A stretch of DNA of 64,000 nt, from assembly GCF_000972845.2 (NCBI RefSeq), contig NC_040033.1:920344-984343 (forward strand), in the 5' to 3' direction. The position numbers and the translations under genes are program-made. Origin of the DNA: Larimichthys crocea (Eukaryota; Chordata; Actinopteri; Sciaenidae). Below the pieces are notes generated by a model that saw only the letters and a program-made list of their open reading frames with translations, did no database searches and was not told where the DNA came from. Of this stretch, positions 1-12,860 are shown piece after piece (within the stretch, counting starts at the first letter, position 1; every line of letters starts with the position of its first letter).

Positions 1-1009
1 ACATGCCAAGAAACTGAGAAATGTGGGAAAGGAGACAGCTAAACAATTCAGGTTTCAAAATATTCCAATAAATTTAGCTACAGATGAAACCGAGTGACTG
101 AACGGTGTCTCGTTCTATTTTTAAATGAACAGCGTGATCTCTCGCTCTCTTTTTGTAGTCTCTTACCACATACTATACCGCTCTCCTCTTGGCTGTAGGT
201 AATCTGTCATGCAATGATGAGTCTGGCAAAAAAAAAGTGGCTCAAATGATCTACGATCCCTCCCCGTACCTCTCATCATAACAGCACCATTAAGATGCTC
301 CATGTCACAAAGTGTGACCATAGGCCTTTTTCTATTTAAGTGCCTGGCTGAGAGTCACTGCTGGTATTTTCAATCTTGCTACAATGAGGGCCCATGGGTA
401 TTTGAACACATTAGTGCTTCAGAGGGTAGCTCTAAGCCGTTACCATGCCACTGTGTTTGAACTCAGCAGAAGTAAGGTATTTCTTTCGGCAGTCATTATT
501 AGATCCATTTTCTTTATAGATATGGTAATATGTCTGAACTCACCGGGCTGTGATGACTTCAAAGATATATGCTGGAATCTGAGGGTCAGATATAATACGC
601 TCGTTTCTGAGCGAAGGATATAAGACACTACGTCGCAGTGACGTCTTTCAAAGACTGTACTTGTGTCATTCACAAGAACAGACATTCATGTTAAAGCTAT
701 AGGTTTGTTATCTGATGTGATTGGATGAGTAAATAGTTCAGTGTCTGTACTTCTGTTGGAAACGGCTGCAGGGCTCAGAAGAACAGTTTCTATCCACGAG
801 GAGCTTCGTCTAAAAAAGGTGTTGTCCCAAAGTGTTTTGGGTTGTGCACTGAAATGTGACTCCACTTTTGATTTGTTCTAAAAGAGAAGACTAAACGCGA
901 ATAAAAGGGAATGGAGAAGTAGCAGATGAGGCGTAGCTTCTCTGCTGGGAGCTAATAAGCCTCATTTCCACGTCCCTGATTATCCTTCGCGGCGTTGCAG
1001 GTTTTTGGA

Positions 1010-1135
1010 TGGCGTACACACCGGACAGGGTTGGCAGTTCATCACACGTAGAGACAAACATGAAGCTGTGTAAACCTGCATGTCTTTGGACTGTGGGAGG
1101 AAGCTGTATTACATGGAGAGAACTGACACAGTATC
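1010..1135. mobile_element. L2/SINE-type 3'-end remnant
   Basis: The run GCATGTCTTTGGACTGTGGG (1079-1098) and then AGGAAGCTG, preceded by GGACAGGGTTGGCAGTTCATC and AGAGACAAACA, follow in order a repeat shared by many fish L2-like LINEs and the SINEs that borrow their tails. It is diverged and shorter than a full element. The sense direction is not assigned. Confidence 0.7.
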
Positions 1136-4100
1136 TTCCGTGTCATTCATCTCACTTAAATCTTCCAAAACACTAGACTGGTTATGAAGCCGAGAACACA
1201 TTATTCTGGGACCACAGTGCAGTGGAGAGCAGATCTAACTTTAATTATTCATGACACCACACTATGTCTCTATCATTTTCTGACCAACTTTAATTTTTTA
1301 GACTTTCATAATATTCACAAGATGGTCTTGCTGTGCATGTGCATGAAGCAAAGTGAAAAGAGCAAAGGGTAAACCTGCAGGTAGATTAACCCTCGCCTGG
1401 TGTCATTATACAACATTTATATCTTTATAGAAAGTAGTCACAGGATTTACATAGGTTAGCATTAGTAACCTAAACAATGGCCTTTTCCAAAACATAACCA
1501 TGTAGTTTTGGTGCTTGAACTACGACTGTTACCGTGATGTCAAAGGTCACATGACTTCTTCCTTTCATGCATCTCCAAAATGAAATCTAACCTGACGTTG
1601 ACTATTTATTATCGATATCTCCTGTATATCAAAAAAAAGGCAGCGCCGTGATCACATGCAGATCCACAATAGAACGGTTTCCTGGTCTTATAATGCACTG
1701 CTGCTTGCAGAGAGTGAAGGTTAATATCAGTCATAAACACTGAATCTCCTCAGAAGTCATTAAAATGTCTGATCGTGTTCCAGCCTCTCACTCTCTCCCG
1801 TGAGGTGCAGCAGTCACTTTCAGCTCACGGTGGGAAAAAAAATAAATGGCAGAACACAAATCTGGAAAATAAAATCTCTGACAGAACAGATTTTTGTCTT
1901 TTGATGCCAACAAAAAAGATTTTTGGTTGTTTGAGAGTGAACAGATGATACAGACCATGGGAGGAAACACAACAGTAAAGAAGCTCAGTGCAGTGTTTTA
2001 CTGTCCTGCATTGAAATGTTCTCCTGGTTTGTTTGTTTATCTGATGCGTTCATCCAACCATACGTACAGTATAGCTGTCACCGCTGAACACCAGCTGTGA
2101 CATGTGGATGTTATTCATATAGCACAGATGGCAAAGCATTGAACACTACCACTCTTATTTAATGAATGTTGGCAGTAATGAATGAGTCCATTCTTCATTC
2201 TTTCAGCCAAGTGGAAGTGTGTCAATATTCCACGGAAACTGACGTGCCACTGACAAGATGAGAAAAATAGAAATAAATACTTGTCATCAGTCATATTGTT
2301 AAATGTTAAGATGGGGATTATTACAGAGCAAACCACCACCAGTATGACTTCAGCCCGCTGTGCAGTCACATGAAGACCAGGGTTCAGTTTATTGTTTAGT
2401 GAGGCACATGATGGGGTTGTTTCATTTGCCCTTTGTGAGTCGGCTGCTGATGCGATTACTCCCTAAAAAAGGTTGTAACGGATTTTAACAGGTATTAAAA
2501 ATGATTTTAATAATTTTTTGGAGGGTTATAAACACATTGCATTGCACATTTAAACCAGAGTTATACAACATGGCCCATTTGTGATTCTCGAACACCTCGT
2601 TCCACTTCCTTAGGCATTAGTCTGCTGTCATAACAACCTCCACTCCGCTGGGACGGCTGTCCGCAAGATTTTTGGAACCTGGCTGCAGGGACTTGCTCGT
2701 ATTCAGCCGCAAGGGCATTAGTGAGGTCGGACACTGATGTTAGGCGATAAGGCCTGGCTCACACTCAGTCAGGTTTGTCCCAGAGGTGTTTCCGTGCAGG
2801 CTAGTCATGCTCTTCCAGACTAAAACTGAGAGAACTGGATGTACTGTATTGCTAAAATTATCATTATCATTGGCGTAGCATCAGGTTTTCCCTACAGTGG
2901 AACGGAGGAGCCTAACAAACCATTGAAAAACAGCCCCAGACCAAAGGTCTGTGTATTAGGAGTGTTTAAATACTTTACTCATACAGATATTGTTTTAATA
3001 CATTACATTTCAAACAAACATTTGTTTGTACAGATTTTTTCCAGGTTTGAAAATGTGCATGAACTCGTCCACAAACTTGGTTTTGGTGGATTTTGTGAGG
3101 CACCACTTCCCAGGTGGTGATAGTGAATGTCTTTTCCCCCCCACACACACTGAATGATACTGATGAAGTCTGCACAGCTAAAAGAGGTTCAGTCTAAATG
3201 GCACAGAGATGAAGCCCCATCATATTTTCAGACTTTGAACTGGTATTTTCAGATTCTGAGCAATTTTGCCTTTTCTTTGGTCTGTGAATAGAGCCGAACG
3301 CACTGCCTCGATGTATTTGACAGCACTCGTTGGGAGATTATTCTCTCAGACATGCAGAATTGTGAAGGCTTCTAAGTGGGAGACCTCCATCCTGCAGTCG
3401 AGGTGTCATGCAGCAGAGGAAATAGTTTAGTTTCCTAATGAAGTAATCAGACCAGGAAAGATGTTTATCACTCCGGCAATCACATAGTCGGATATCCACT
3501 GGAAAACAGCCAGATGAATTACATGAAACAGCCGAGCATATCAACAGCCTTTAGCTTTCTATCAGGCCAGGATATCTGTAAAGTTTTTATTCATTATATG
3601 CTGACTTTGTTATGCCGACTGCCACCAAGTCAGCTGTGTAGAGATTTGAGAACTTATTTTCTGATGTGGCAAAGTACGCCTTGAATATTTCGCTGTAAAG
3701 TATGATGCATGCCCCCCCCCTTACAAAAAAGGGAATAAAATGTATTATGGAAAGTAACAATTTGTCTCTGGAATTAGTTAATTCCTAACAAATATCATAT
3801 GAGCATTTGGATTTTTTTACAAAACTTGCAGGTTTCCATTTGTTGTCCAAATATTTTACTTCCTGCCATTTTCCTAAGTGTTAGTGCCAGTTCAGAGTCC
3901 ACTTAGGTTCTGGAACTTTCTACCACACCTCATGACCTTTATTTGGCCAGCTTACCCCTTAAGCATGGAGCTGCAGTCATGTGGAGGCCATCGTAACCCA
4001 TGTCCCTGTTTAAAAATCTTTTGGGATTGGGTGTGAATGACTTCCTTTCGCTACAGTGTACCAGTCAGTGACTTTTCTGGTATAGAGTTTACATACAGTC

Positions 4101-4163
4101 TGTTTAAAAAGTGTCCATTCAATCTGTTGTCCAGTGTTATCTTTGGGGTCTTGTCTTTAGGGT

Positions 4164-4202
<39 letters not shown>
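4164..4202. repeat. (GTA)13 microsatellite
   Basis: Uninterrupted GTA units. In one frame they give a poly-Ser run inside a spurious short ORF at 4037-4339. Confidence 0.95.
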
Positions 4203-6599
4203 AGGATTTCAAGATGTTCTTGACAGTCCAGCAACGTAAGGGAGTCCAACTAGGATGTTTCTGGTGGTTTTCACCAGTGTCTGTCCTCGTCTCACCGTGG
4301 TCCCTGGACAGGCTGTATTCTTTATTTTTTATGTCGTAAGTGGTGGTTTAGAGTTCAAACTGAGATATTGATTTGTGTGAGTGTTCCCTGTACACTCATA
4401 ATGCTCCCATCAGCCTTCACGCGCAGGTCATGGAACGGAAACTTGATATTGTTAGTCGAAGCTGTCGTTTCTGGAGCAGTGCTGTTGGGTAAACGTGTCG
4501 CCCACGTATTGGAACAAGATTTTGCGTATAGGGTTCAACTGAACAAAAGGGCTCCAGGCCCTCGGGCACATAGTGGATTGATTTGTTTGAAAGGTCCTTA
4601 AAAGATAGAATTGTCGAGCTTGGACAACTCTGCTCTGTATGATGTCCTCAAAGGTTAAAAATGAACTTCTATTTTGCTGCAGACTTTGCTGTGTTTAATG
4701 AAAGTAGAGCCAACCATCCAAACTGTTACCACCATTCACATGAAACTAAAAATTTAAATGGTCACACAGAAACAGTTCCTGGAGTGACTACTAAAGACAA
4801 TCTGGAGACTGTGATCATTAATTGGCCACTTATTTCTTTTGTCTCTGTTATTTTGTTGGAAACACTGTCATCACTGAGGGAATATAATGCAGTGGGAATG
4901 ATAAAGTCTTGTGTAGCAGGGTTTCATTTATTTGTTTATTCCTTCTCAAGCATCATATTAAATAAACCTCCCTTAGAGATTTGCCTAGTCAGCTGGGACA
5001 TGACTGCGCTATGAAGCAGCCGTGCTGTGCAGGCTCCACATATTAGCTCTTTGAGTAACTGGGACAAGATTCAACAATGCCATATGATTTCAGTATGTCA
5101 TCCACACATGTGGGTTGCAAACATTTCCCAAGAGCAATGGAACTGGAGTGTGGAGAACCAATCGTGTTTCCCACATGGCACACATGGTAATGAAAATGAT
5201 CTTTCCCAGTTCTCCACTGGGAAATCTCCCAACATTGGAAAACTAGTAATTCTTTGGCCATGTCTTATTGCACATTGACAATTTTTCCCTTTCTTCCATT
5301 GTAAGTTTTTCCAAAAGAAATTCTAAGAAATGAACATTTGAAGTCGGTGTGAAGGCATTGTTCGTGTGATGTTCCCATGACAGATGCCTCAGGCAAAAGA
5401 AGAAGAAAAAAAAAAGCCTTTTGAAAGATTCCTCAAATCAGTTTTGTAAACAATTTCTCAAAGCTCAACCACAAATACCATTCGCATTTCTACCCGTTTG
5501 ATGTTCCTTCTTAACCTCTACATTTGTTACACGTTTCATCTTGTGAGGTTCCTTTTTGGAAGCGGTATGCAAAGACAGAGTCTAACGTGCAAATGCCACA
5601 GGAAACAAGGACAGCAGCGGCAAAACCACATCCTGAGAGGGTTTTTTCCACCTTTAGATCAAGAATAATCACAAGACCTCCGCACGATTATAAATAATCA
5701 TGAGATTGCAGTGAGGAACATGGGTCCTTTGCATTATCTATGGCATGTTGTTGTATCTCCCAGCAGGTTTTCACAGATCACTCTGCATGTCAGCGCTACA
5801 CTTCTCAACTCCACACAGAACGTCACTGCAGTGCAAACATTGCTTAGGGGTAACTGTCACCCAAAGGAATTATTCCATGTTTTATTTCAAATGCTGCTAT
5901 GGATGCTGGACTTTTATTAAACACTGTATTTCTGGCCTAACCTGTATTTGCTGCATGGAGGTTACTGTCTGGGAAAAACAAAAACAAAAAACGGATACAG
6001 ATGTAAGCTTTTCTGTGTATACAAGAAATCAATGTCAGAGAAATTCTCCTGGACTTTTCACCAACATTCAACATTTCTTTGAATTTCAGAAGTAGCTCCT
6101 CTGTTGGCTCAGCAGCATTTCATTTTAGGACTTTTTCTGTAGCAAAAAAAACAAATGAATGCCATTATTGATGGCTGCACTATTTTAGGTATTCTAGTTC
6201 CAGTGCCTGTTGTGTCTCACTGCTCACCGACGTGGCTTTCCAGCACTTAAGAAGTGGAGAAATAATTACTTTGCTAAGTTCCACCTGTGATTTTCCTGCC
6301 ATACAATTATATGAAATTGCCCACTAAACTGCAATGAAAGCTGCTAACCTTACAAGACATCGTGCTGTGTTCATGTGGTATAAGAGTTACCTCAGGTTCA
6401 TTTAGACGTAATCACAGCAGACCTTTTTTTTTTTTACAACAACTTTTCACATTATGGAAATGGTAGGACACTTCTTGTTCGTGATTAGACACATTCATTA
6501 AATGAACTTTGAAATGACTTGGGTTCCCACCCTGGGACAGTGCTCAACTCAAATCTGATGTTGTTTGTTTGTGTTTAGCATAAAATGACTACAGTATGC

Positions 6600-6768
6600 T
6601 TTTTAATCCCTCGTGTGAAACAGAGCCCTGGAATACACAAACAAGCACAAACGGGCACCTCTCTAGTGACCAATGCACTTTCAGTACATGGCCCAAGCTG
6701 GACTTGAACAGGTGACCCTCTGGTTCCGCAGGATCTAGTTCCCGGTGGACTGAGCTACCGCTGCCCCC
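6600..6768 (-). mobile_element. tRNA-derived SINE
   Basis: The minus strand starts GGGGGCAGCGG, then has an A box (TAGCTCAGTCC, 6747-6757) and, 37 bp on, a B box (GTTCAAGTC, 6701-6709). These are the two internal RNA polymerase III promoter boxes. The sequence between and after them (GAACCAGAGGGTCACCTG, GAGAGGTGCCC) matches a common percomorph fish SINE as I remember it. The tail boundary near 6600 is approximate. It is not a working tRNA: the acceptor stem does not pair and the sequence runs on. Confidence 0.82.
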
Positions 6769-6899
6769 TCTGTTTTGTTGTTGTACAACCTTGTGTTGCA
6801 GAATGATAACCTTGGATCTTAAAATGAACCTTAATGGGGCTGGAACCATACATTGGGAACCACTTCACTAAACTGCCCAACTATATAATATTTCAAACT

Positions 6900-7280
6900 A
6901 CAGCTGCACCTCATGATACAATAGTAAAATGATGCTTACACTTACAAGCACCATTCCCAGCAGAGGCCAATTTTCTACAAAACATTGACTTTTAGTACTC
7001 TAAGCACATTCAGCTGTACTTTTACTTAAAGCAGCTACAAGGAACTTTCATTGCCTTTAATGCCACTAAAATCGAGGGGAATAAGACCTGATGGCAGGCA
7101 TTAATAAGACCCATAACATATTTAAACAGTCAGTGTTCTCTCTGAAGGTTTTCTCTATTTATGTAGGTCAAATAGAGGCGTCTGTATTAAGTTCATAACC
7201 AGTTAAAAAAGGAATTTTACTTGTATTTTGACACATTTGTCATATTAGTACTTTTACTCTGAGTACTTCCTCCACAGCTG
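6900..7280 (+). mobile_element. right-end fragment of a hAT-like MITE
   Basis: It contains TTTTAGTACTCTAAGCACAT and TGTACTTTTACTTAAAGC, then TTTACTTGTATTTTGACAC and GAGTACTTCCTCCAC near 7280. These are in the order seen in a very common teleost hAT-type non-autonomous element whose ends read CAGTGGTGGAA. The left end is missing and the interior looks disrupted. It is the same family as the element at 53576-54584. Confidence 0.5.
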
Positions 7281-8894
7281 CATGAATGTTGCATTACTAA
7301 AGGCACTAAGGCCACCCAGACCACCTACATTCAGCTGGGACTTTACAATCATTTCCAATTAATATTTCACTGGTCTCAGTAACCTTACTGACCTCTCCTT
7401 CCCATTTTAGGTCACAGTTCCTTTATTATTTATTTATTTCCTAGATATTCCATAATAGTCTTTCCAAGGAATTTTCCACTCCTCATAGGAACTGAATGGG
7501 AGCTGATGCGTTTCCACTCCTAATGACAATCTGCAGGCCTCGGGGGCCTGCTGCTTTATATTGGAGCTATCAGTGACTGATTGCAGCAGGTGAAGACTAT
7601 TACCAGCTAACTAGCTGGTAGGAGGATAGAAACGCAGCACCAGGAGCAGCACTGAAAACCATGTCTCTAACTGGTGTTTGACAAGCTTTTATATCCATTT
7701 TTTGATGTGCAAAGCTCGTGTTTCAGTATATTTTTAAAACGACTACTACTACATTTAGAGGAAAAGGGGAATACATTATTTACAAACCCATGTTTTTAAA
7801 AGAGGAAATGTTTCATTCACATACAACATTACAATGCACCGTATTACTTGCCTTGCTCTCCTTTTTAACAAGCATCATCTTGGGAAAACTCGTTGGTTTC
7901 GTCTCTTATGAAGGCAAATCAAAGTGGCTTATATAGTCTGTCCCTCATTCAGCTGAATGTCAGAAACTCTCATCGGTGTCTCTCCGAAGACCTCATTATC
8001 CTCTTAATTTCCAATTATTTCAAAGACAAATGAGTACACCTGGCATCCACGCAAATCTGTCAATGATGAACACGGGAGACTGTGCCATCCTCACTTCTCT
8101 CAGTGGAGATAAATGGGCTCATGATCAAACCTCTTTTTTTTCCGTTGTTGTTTATTTCATTTTTTCTCATTTAAAAAAACAAAACAAAAATAGGCTACAA
8201 TTCATGAAGGCATTCCTTATGATAGCAGTGATTTTCCTTTTAATTTACATACATGAGAAGAGCTCCATGCCCTGCCCTGTCCTGAAATGCTGTTGTGATG
8301 CAGCTCATTTGTGTGTAACTGGATTTTCTCAGTGTTGTCCCTAACATGTGTACAGGAGGCATTCCCGTGGCTCAGTTGCTATTGTATTGTTCAGTGTTGA
8401 GCTTTAATTTGAGATTTCCTAATGTACATGTAGGTCAAGTAAGTTCAAAACGCTTGTGTAACATTCATTTGAATTTGTTCTGAATTCGACTGTCCTGATT
8501 GGCGAGCATTCTTAACCACTGGCTTTAAAAACTGCTGTGTTCTTGGACTAAACCTCAGCCAGCCTCAACCTCTCCTTCCAGGTGTGTAGTAGAAACTCTG
8601 GTGGCTGTTAAACGTGCCATCTGCCCAATCTAGAGCCAATGTTTTGGTTTGTTTGTTCTGGGCAGAAACACGGCAGACTCCATAGACGAGTACATACACT
8701 AATTAAAGAATACTTGTGAATATGATCATCCATTTTTGCCATATTTTGCTAATATACTACCCTGAATCTTGCACAGTGGACCTCTCTGAATTCTTACAAT
8801 TACAAGATGGCAAGTTCCTGGAAACATTGCTAGAACCCAAACACCCTTAAACCTAACATGTGTTACATCTGCCTCTGCCACTCCGACCTCCAGG

Positions 8895-9310
8895 GGTTAA
8901 CTGTCCTATCCCCAGTCTTTGCGGGTGTGATTGTTTCAGGTGAGGTGGAGACAGCAGAGCAGGAACCACCAGCTGCACCCAATCCTGCAATCATCCTGCA
9001 ACCTACTTATTCTCAGCCCTGCCACTACCATGCTGCCAGATCGTAGCCACTATCTGTTAGTACTGTGCATCAAGCTCTCAAATATTGTTCAGATGTTTTT
9101 TCCTGTGCTGACTTCTTGTGATCTCCTTTATAGATTGTTGCCTGCTCCACCAAGCCCTGCTCTGGATCCAGCTTCCTGTGGAGACCCTGCCTGTGTCATC
9201 CCTGTCTGGCCCCAGACCAAAACCTGCCTTTTAAAAACAATAAACTGGTTTAACTTCATCCATCTGCTTCCCTTGTGTGTCCACATCTCGTTCATAGTCC
9301 ACCTAGCCCC
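8895..9310 (+). mobile_element. possible solo LTR or LTR fragment
   Basis: A pyrimidine-rich stretch with CTGCCAGATC, TGGATCCAGCTTCCTGTG and CCTGCCTGTGTC, then AATAAA (9239-9244) and a T/C-rich end. This layout resembles the R/U5 region of fish Gypsy-type LTRs as I remember them. Exact ends and a target duplication were not found. Short open frames here (8858-9314) are not genes. Confidence 0.42.
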
Positions 9311-10706
9311 TTAACAACATGTCTTTAGTAACTTCCACATTTAACGGTGTGAGCTCTAATGTGTATGCGACGAAGCACTGCTTTGCTTCATCGGGATATT
9401 ATTCATATTTCATTAAGTTTGATATGTTGCTGCCTGTGGGGCAAAGGAGCATGGAGCCCAGCAGGCATTGTAGGTAACATTTTTGATCGTGCCTACACAC
9501 ACATTAGTAATTCATTCCTTCAAATGAATAATTCCTGGCTGAACCCCAGGCTTCAAAATGTCTTTCAGAAACCTGAGAGTGATGTCACTACTGCATGATT
9601 TTTTATTTTTATTTTGCATGATTTTCCGCAAAACATTATTTATTCAGTATGTCACATTAAAATTTTACCTGGTGCAGCTTTTAAGGAATTTTCCCAGAAT
9701 GGGCTTGAGATACTTATAGGTATCAAGTGGGAACCTCCCCCATCACAGATGTTTAATTGAATTAAGCCTGTGAACACTGATCAGACCTCGACATACTGTG
9801 CTGACAGTGCTTGCCTGACATTAAGCCCACGAGAGACCAAAGTTAAAACACCTCCATTTGAAATCAGCACAGTAAAGCACGATTCTGTACTACTGAGCAC
9901 AGGGAGAAATGTTCCAACACATTAATGGTTCAATGTGTGCAGTGCATATGGCTTATTTTACACTTAATCATTTAAATGGTTGTGGCTTCCGACTGTCGGA
10001 ACAGTGGGGAGTACCCGAGCGCCAAGATGAATTGTTAATGTTCGTGATGCAGTAATCATTTGTTTATTTCATGGGGATGTTGACGGTAGGGAAGGTATCA
10101 CGCTCTTATTACTGAAGAGCTTGGAAAATTGCTCGCAGCTGCCATCGCTCATGAATTAGCAGTTTTCCCATCTAAGATGACAAACTCAAGAAGAACATTT
10201 GTACTCTAACCACAGGTTCCCACAATAGCATAGGTGATCTAATTAGATCTTGGTGCCAAAACTCACATAATAATTGGGGGGAAAAATCTAATCATTGATG
10301 GACTAAAATCTTTAATGCTTCAATATGTGGAGTAGATACATACAGTAGATCAACATTTGAAGGTTCCAGCTTCAATTGATTTTCTTGCATGTGGAGATGT
10401 CCAAATGAGGAACTGACTGGTCTATTAAACCTTTATGTTGGTGGAGACTCAAGTAGAGGCAAGTTTTGCCTATTCAGTAGTTGTACAAATCAGTCCTTAC
10501 TCAAAGGACTACTACTACTCCAAAGGGAATTGTCCCTACATTCTGCAATGGACCGTCATCCCCTGAGGCATCAAGCCCTGGGAATTCTCAAGTACGTCCT
10601 TGAGAGTCCAGGGAAGAGTAATGAGTGCCGACTTGGCATTGAACTCTTGTTGGATATATTTGGGGACTTTCAGAAAAAGGGACCAGATCAAGCGAACATG
10701 GAATAT

Positions 10707-10762
10707 TAGCGGTGCTCAGGTGGAGAGTAAAGCCACTACAGTGACCTGGGCTCAATCTCCAG
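10707..10762 (+). mobile_element. possible tRNA-derived SINE head
   Basis: The run GGTGCTCAGGTGGAGAG (A-box-like, 10711-10727) and CCTGGGCTCAATCTCC (B-box-like, about 10745-10760) have tRNA-like order and spacing. The boxes are decayed, no clear 3' body or tail is visible, and no second copy exists in the window. It could be a coincidence. Confidence 0.4.
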
Positions 10763-12778
10763 CTATGGTTCTTTGAGCTTGGTGCTCTATTGAAACAGAC
10801 CTGCTGTGTTTGTGGTGTAAGGATCCATGTTGCAGCCCGAGCAAATCTCCCTGGTTTGGCAGAAACATGAACCTTTTTGAACATGTAATACCCTCATGGT
10901 GGAAAGTCCTTGTTCTCAGGTTAAAAGACACAACATGTATTGGAAGAGGCATGTGGTGCTCTACAGCCATTTCTGAGCAAACAGGATCCCGACAGGTTTT
11001 AAGCTGTAATGAAAGAAAACGGTGAATGTAACACATGCCATGACTTTTCCATGTCCCTATTTTTACTAGCTTGTGCCTGAGCTGATGGTTTCTTTGGTTG
11101 GTTGGTTGGTCAGTCAGGTCTTTTAAATATTAACCTCAACAAAACACATGATGTATTTTGGTTGGAAGTCAATACATGGCCTGTTTGGGTTAAATAAACA
11201 AACCACAAAAACACCTTGTGGGTCAAATGTGTGATAACATGAAACATTTTGTGTTTAGCTTGAATGTGCCTTACTTTGGACCCTGTTGGACATAGCTGTT
11301 TGCCTTAAATCCTCAGTCTATATATACAGATATCTGTGATCATTGTCAGATACTGCCCAGGCCAAAGGTCTGGTGAGAGAGGATTTCCAACATTCATTTA
11401 ACTTCTACAATTTTCCAAAATGAAACACCAGTTCTGGAAGCAAATACAATTATCTAAATCGAGCTAACACACTGACTGAAGACAGCATTTGGAAGTTGAA
11501 TCCATGTGCATTAAGCTGTCTCATATTCATGAAGAGGTTTCAATTTCATGATGTAGCTTCATATTAGTCACACACTGCTGAAGAAAGTCTGCAACAGCCC
11601 GTCCCCACTCCTCCCCTGCATAACTTCTCAAGGCTATGTAGGTCAGCTGTCTCACTGATGGTGCTGTTTTGAGCCGTGATCTTTAAATTCTTCATTGTTT
11701 ATCCTCTCATGGAAGGCAGGCGAGGTGAAGCACTGGGGAGACATGCTAATCAGCATCACTTTAAATCCTTATTTATTTATTTTCTTTGTTCCTGAAAGCA
11801 GCGACTGCATTTAAGAGTTCCAGCAATCAATTATGTAATTGTACTTTCTAAATATGCTCATTTTCAAAGCCCTGAATTCACAGGCACACAGGATTCCTAT
11901 GATGACCTGTCAGCCCGTGAACATCAGTAGAAGATGTGATACTGATAAGTCATTTTGCATCTTAGAGTTGAAATCCTAACTTTCACAAAGTACTTTTTTT
12001 AAACAGCAAACAAACCTCTGCGGCTTCCCAAACTTTTGGGTAAAACAACTTTAATGATCGCGAGCTTGAATTTGAAAGGATTTTTAGTCTCTTTGATCTT
12101 TTATTTCCAATTCACCTTCACATACTCCAGAGTCATGAACATTTATAATATGCAAAGCTCTCCTCCATTAAATCATACTCTGTGTGAAAGCTTCAAACCT
12201 TCTTAGAAGCCTCTGACCTCAAACGGTATGAAAAGTAACACCGGCTGGCTCTGCTGGCCCCGAGGTCTTGGCTTACACATCCCTACCCAAAAAAAATAAA
12301 ATAATTCTTACACACAAACACGCAGCATTACCTCTCAGGCAGGCAGATACACAAACATAAATGCACTTGCATTCTTGACCTGATATGCAAAGTGCAATTA
12401 AAGCTGCTTTGGTATGCAAACAGAATGTGTGTAAACAAAGTCTACTTTATGATGCGTGCGGCGCCTAAAGATATGAGGGTGTTCGGGGTGAAGGAGGCAG
12501 TAAAACATCATGAGAACCATCACTGCTTGCAATAGGACTGGTATTTTCTTAGATAATGCATTCAGCTTCTTTTGACAAAAGATAAAACCTCAGGAGCTAT
12601 TTCCCCAACACATATCCTCATACGGCTTCTGAGATATTACCCTTGCCTTATCTTGGAAACATATGGGCAGAGCTTTGATAGATTGTGGCTCTATGAGGAA
12701 GAAATCTTTATTCAGGGAGTGACGCTTCATGTAACCCCCTCCTGGTGTCTAACACTTATCTTACTATTCACTTTCTGT

Positions 12779-12860
12779 ACAAAAGCGCAATTTGGCGCTC
12801 CTCTGGAAACTTTACACCAACAAAAGCGCAATTTGGCGCTCCTCTGGAAACTTTACACCA
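12779..12860. repeat. perfect 2 x 41-bp tandem duplication
   Basis: The unit beginning ACAAAAGCGCAATTTGGCGC occurs at 12779-12819 and again at 12820-12860 with no mismatch. It lies in intergenic DNA. Confidence 0.95.

Noticed and set aside
4037..4339. 100-codon plus-strand frame with a poly-Ser run
   Set aside because: The Ser run is only the GTA microsatellite; the rest has no recognisable domain.
6690..6768. A functional tRNA gene
   Set aside because: A and B boxes are present, but there is no paired acceptor stem and the sequence continues into a SINE body.
8858..9314. Two overlapping plus-strand frames
   Set aside because: They lie in an LTR-like, pyrimidine-rich repeat and match no retroviral protein.
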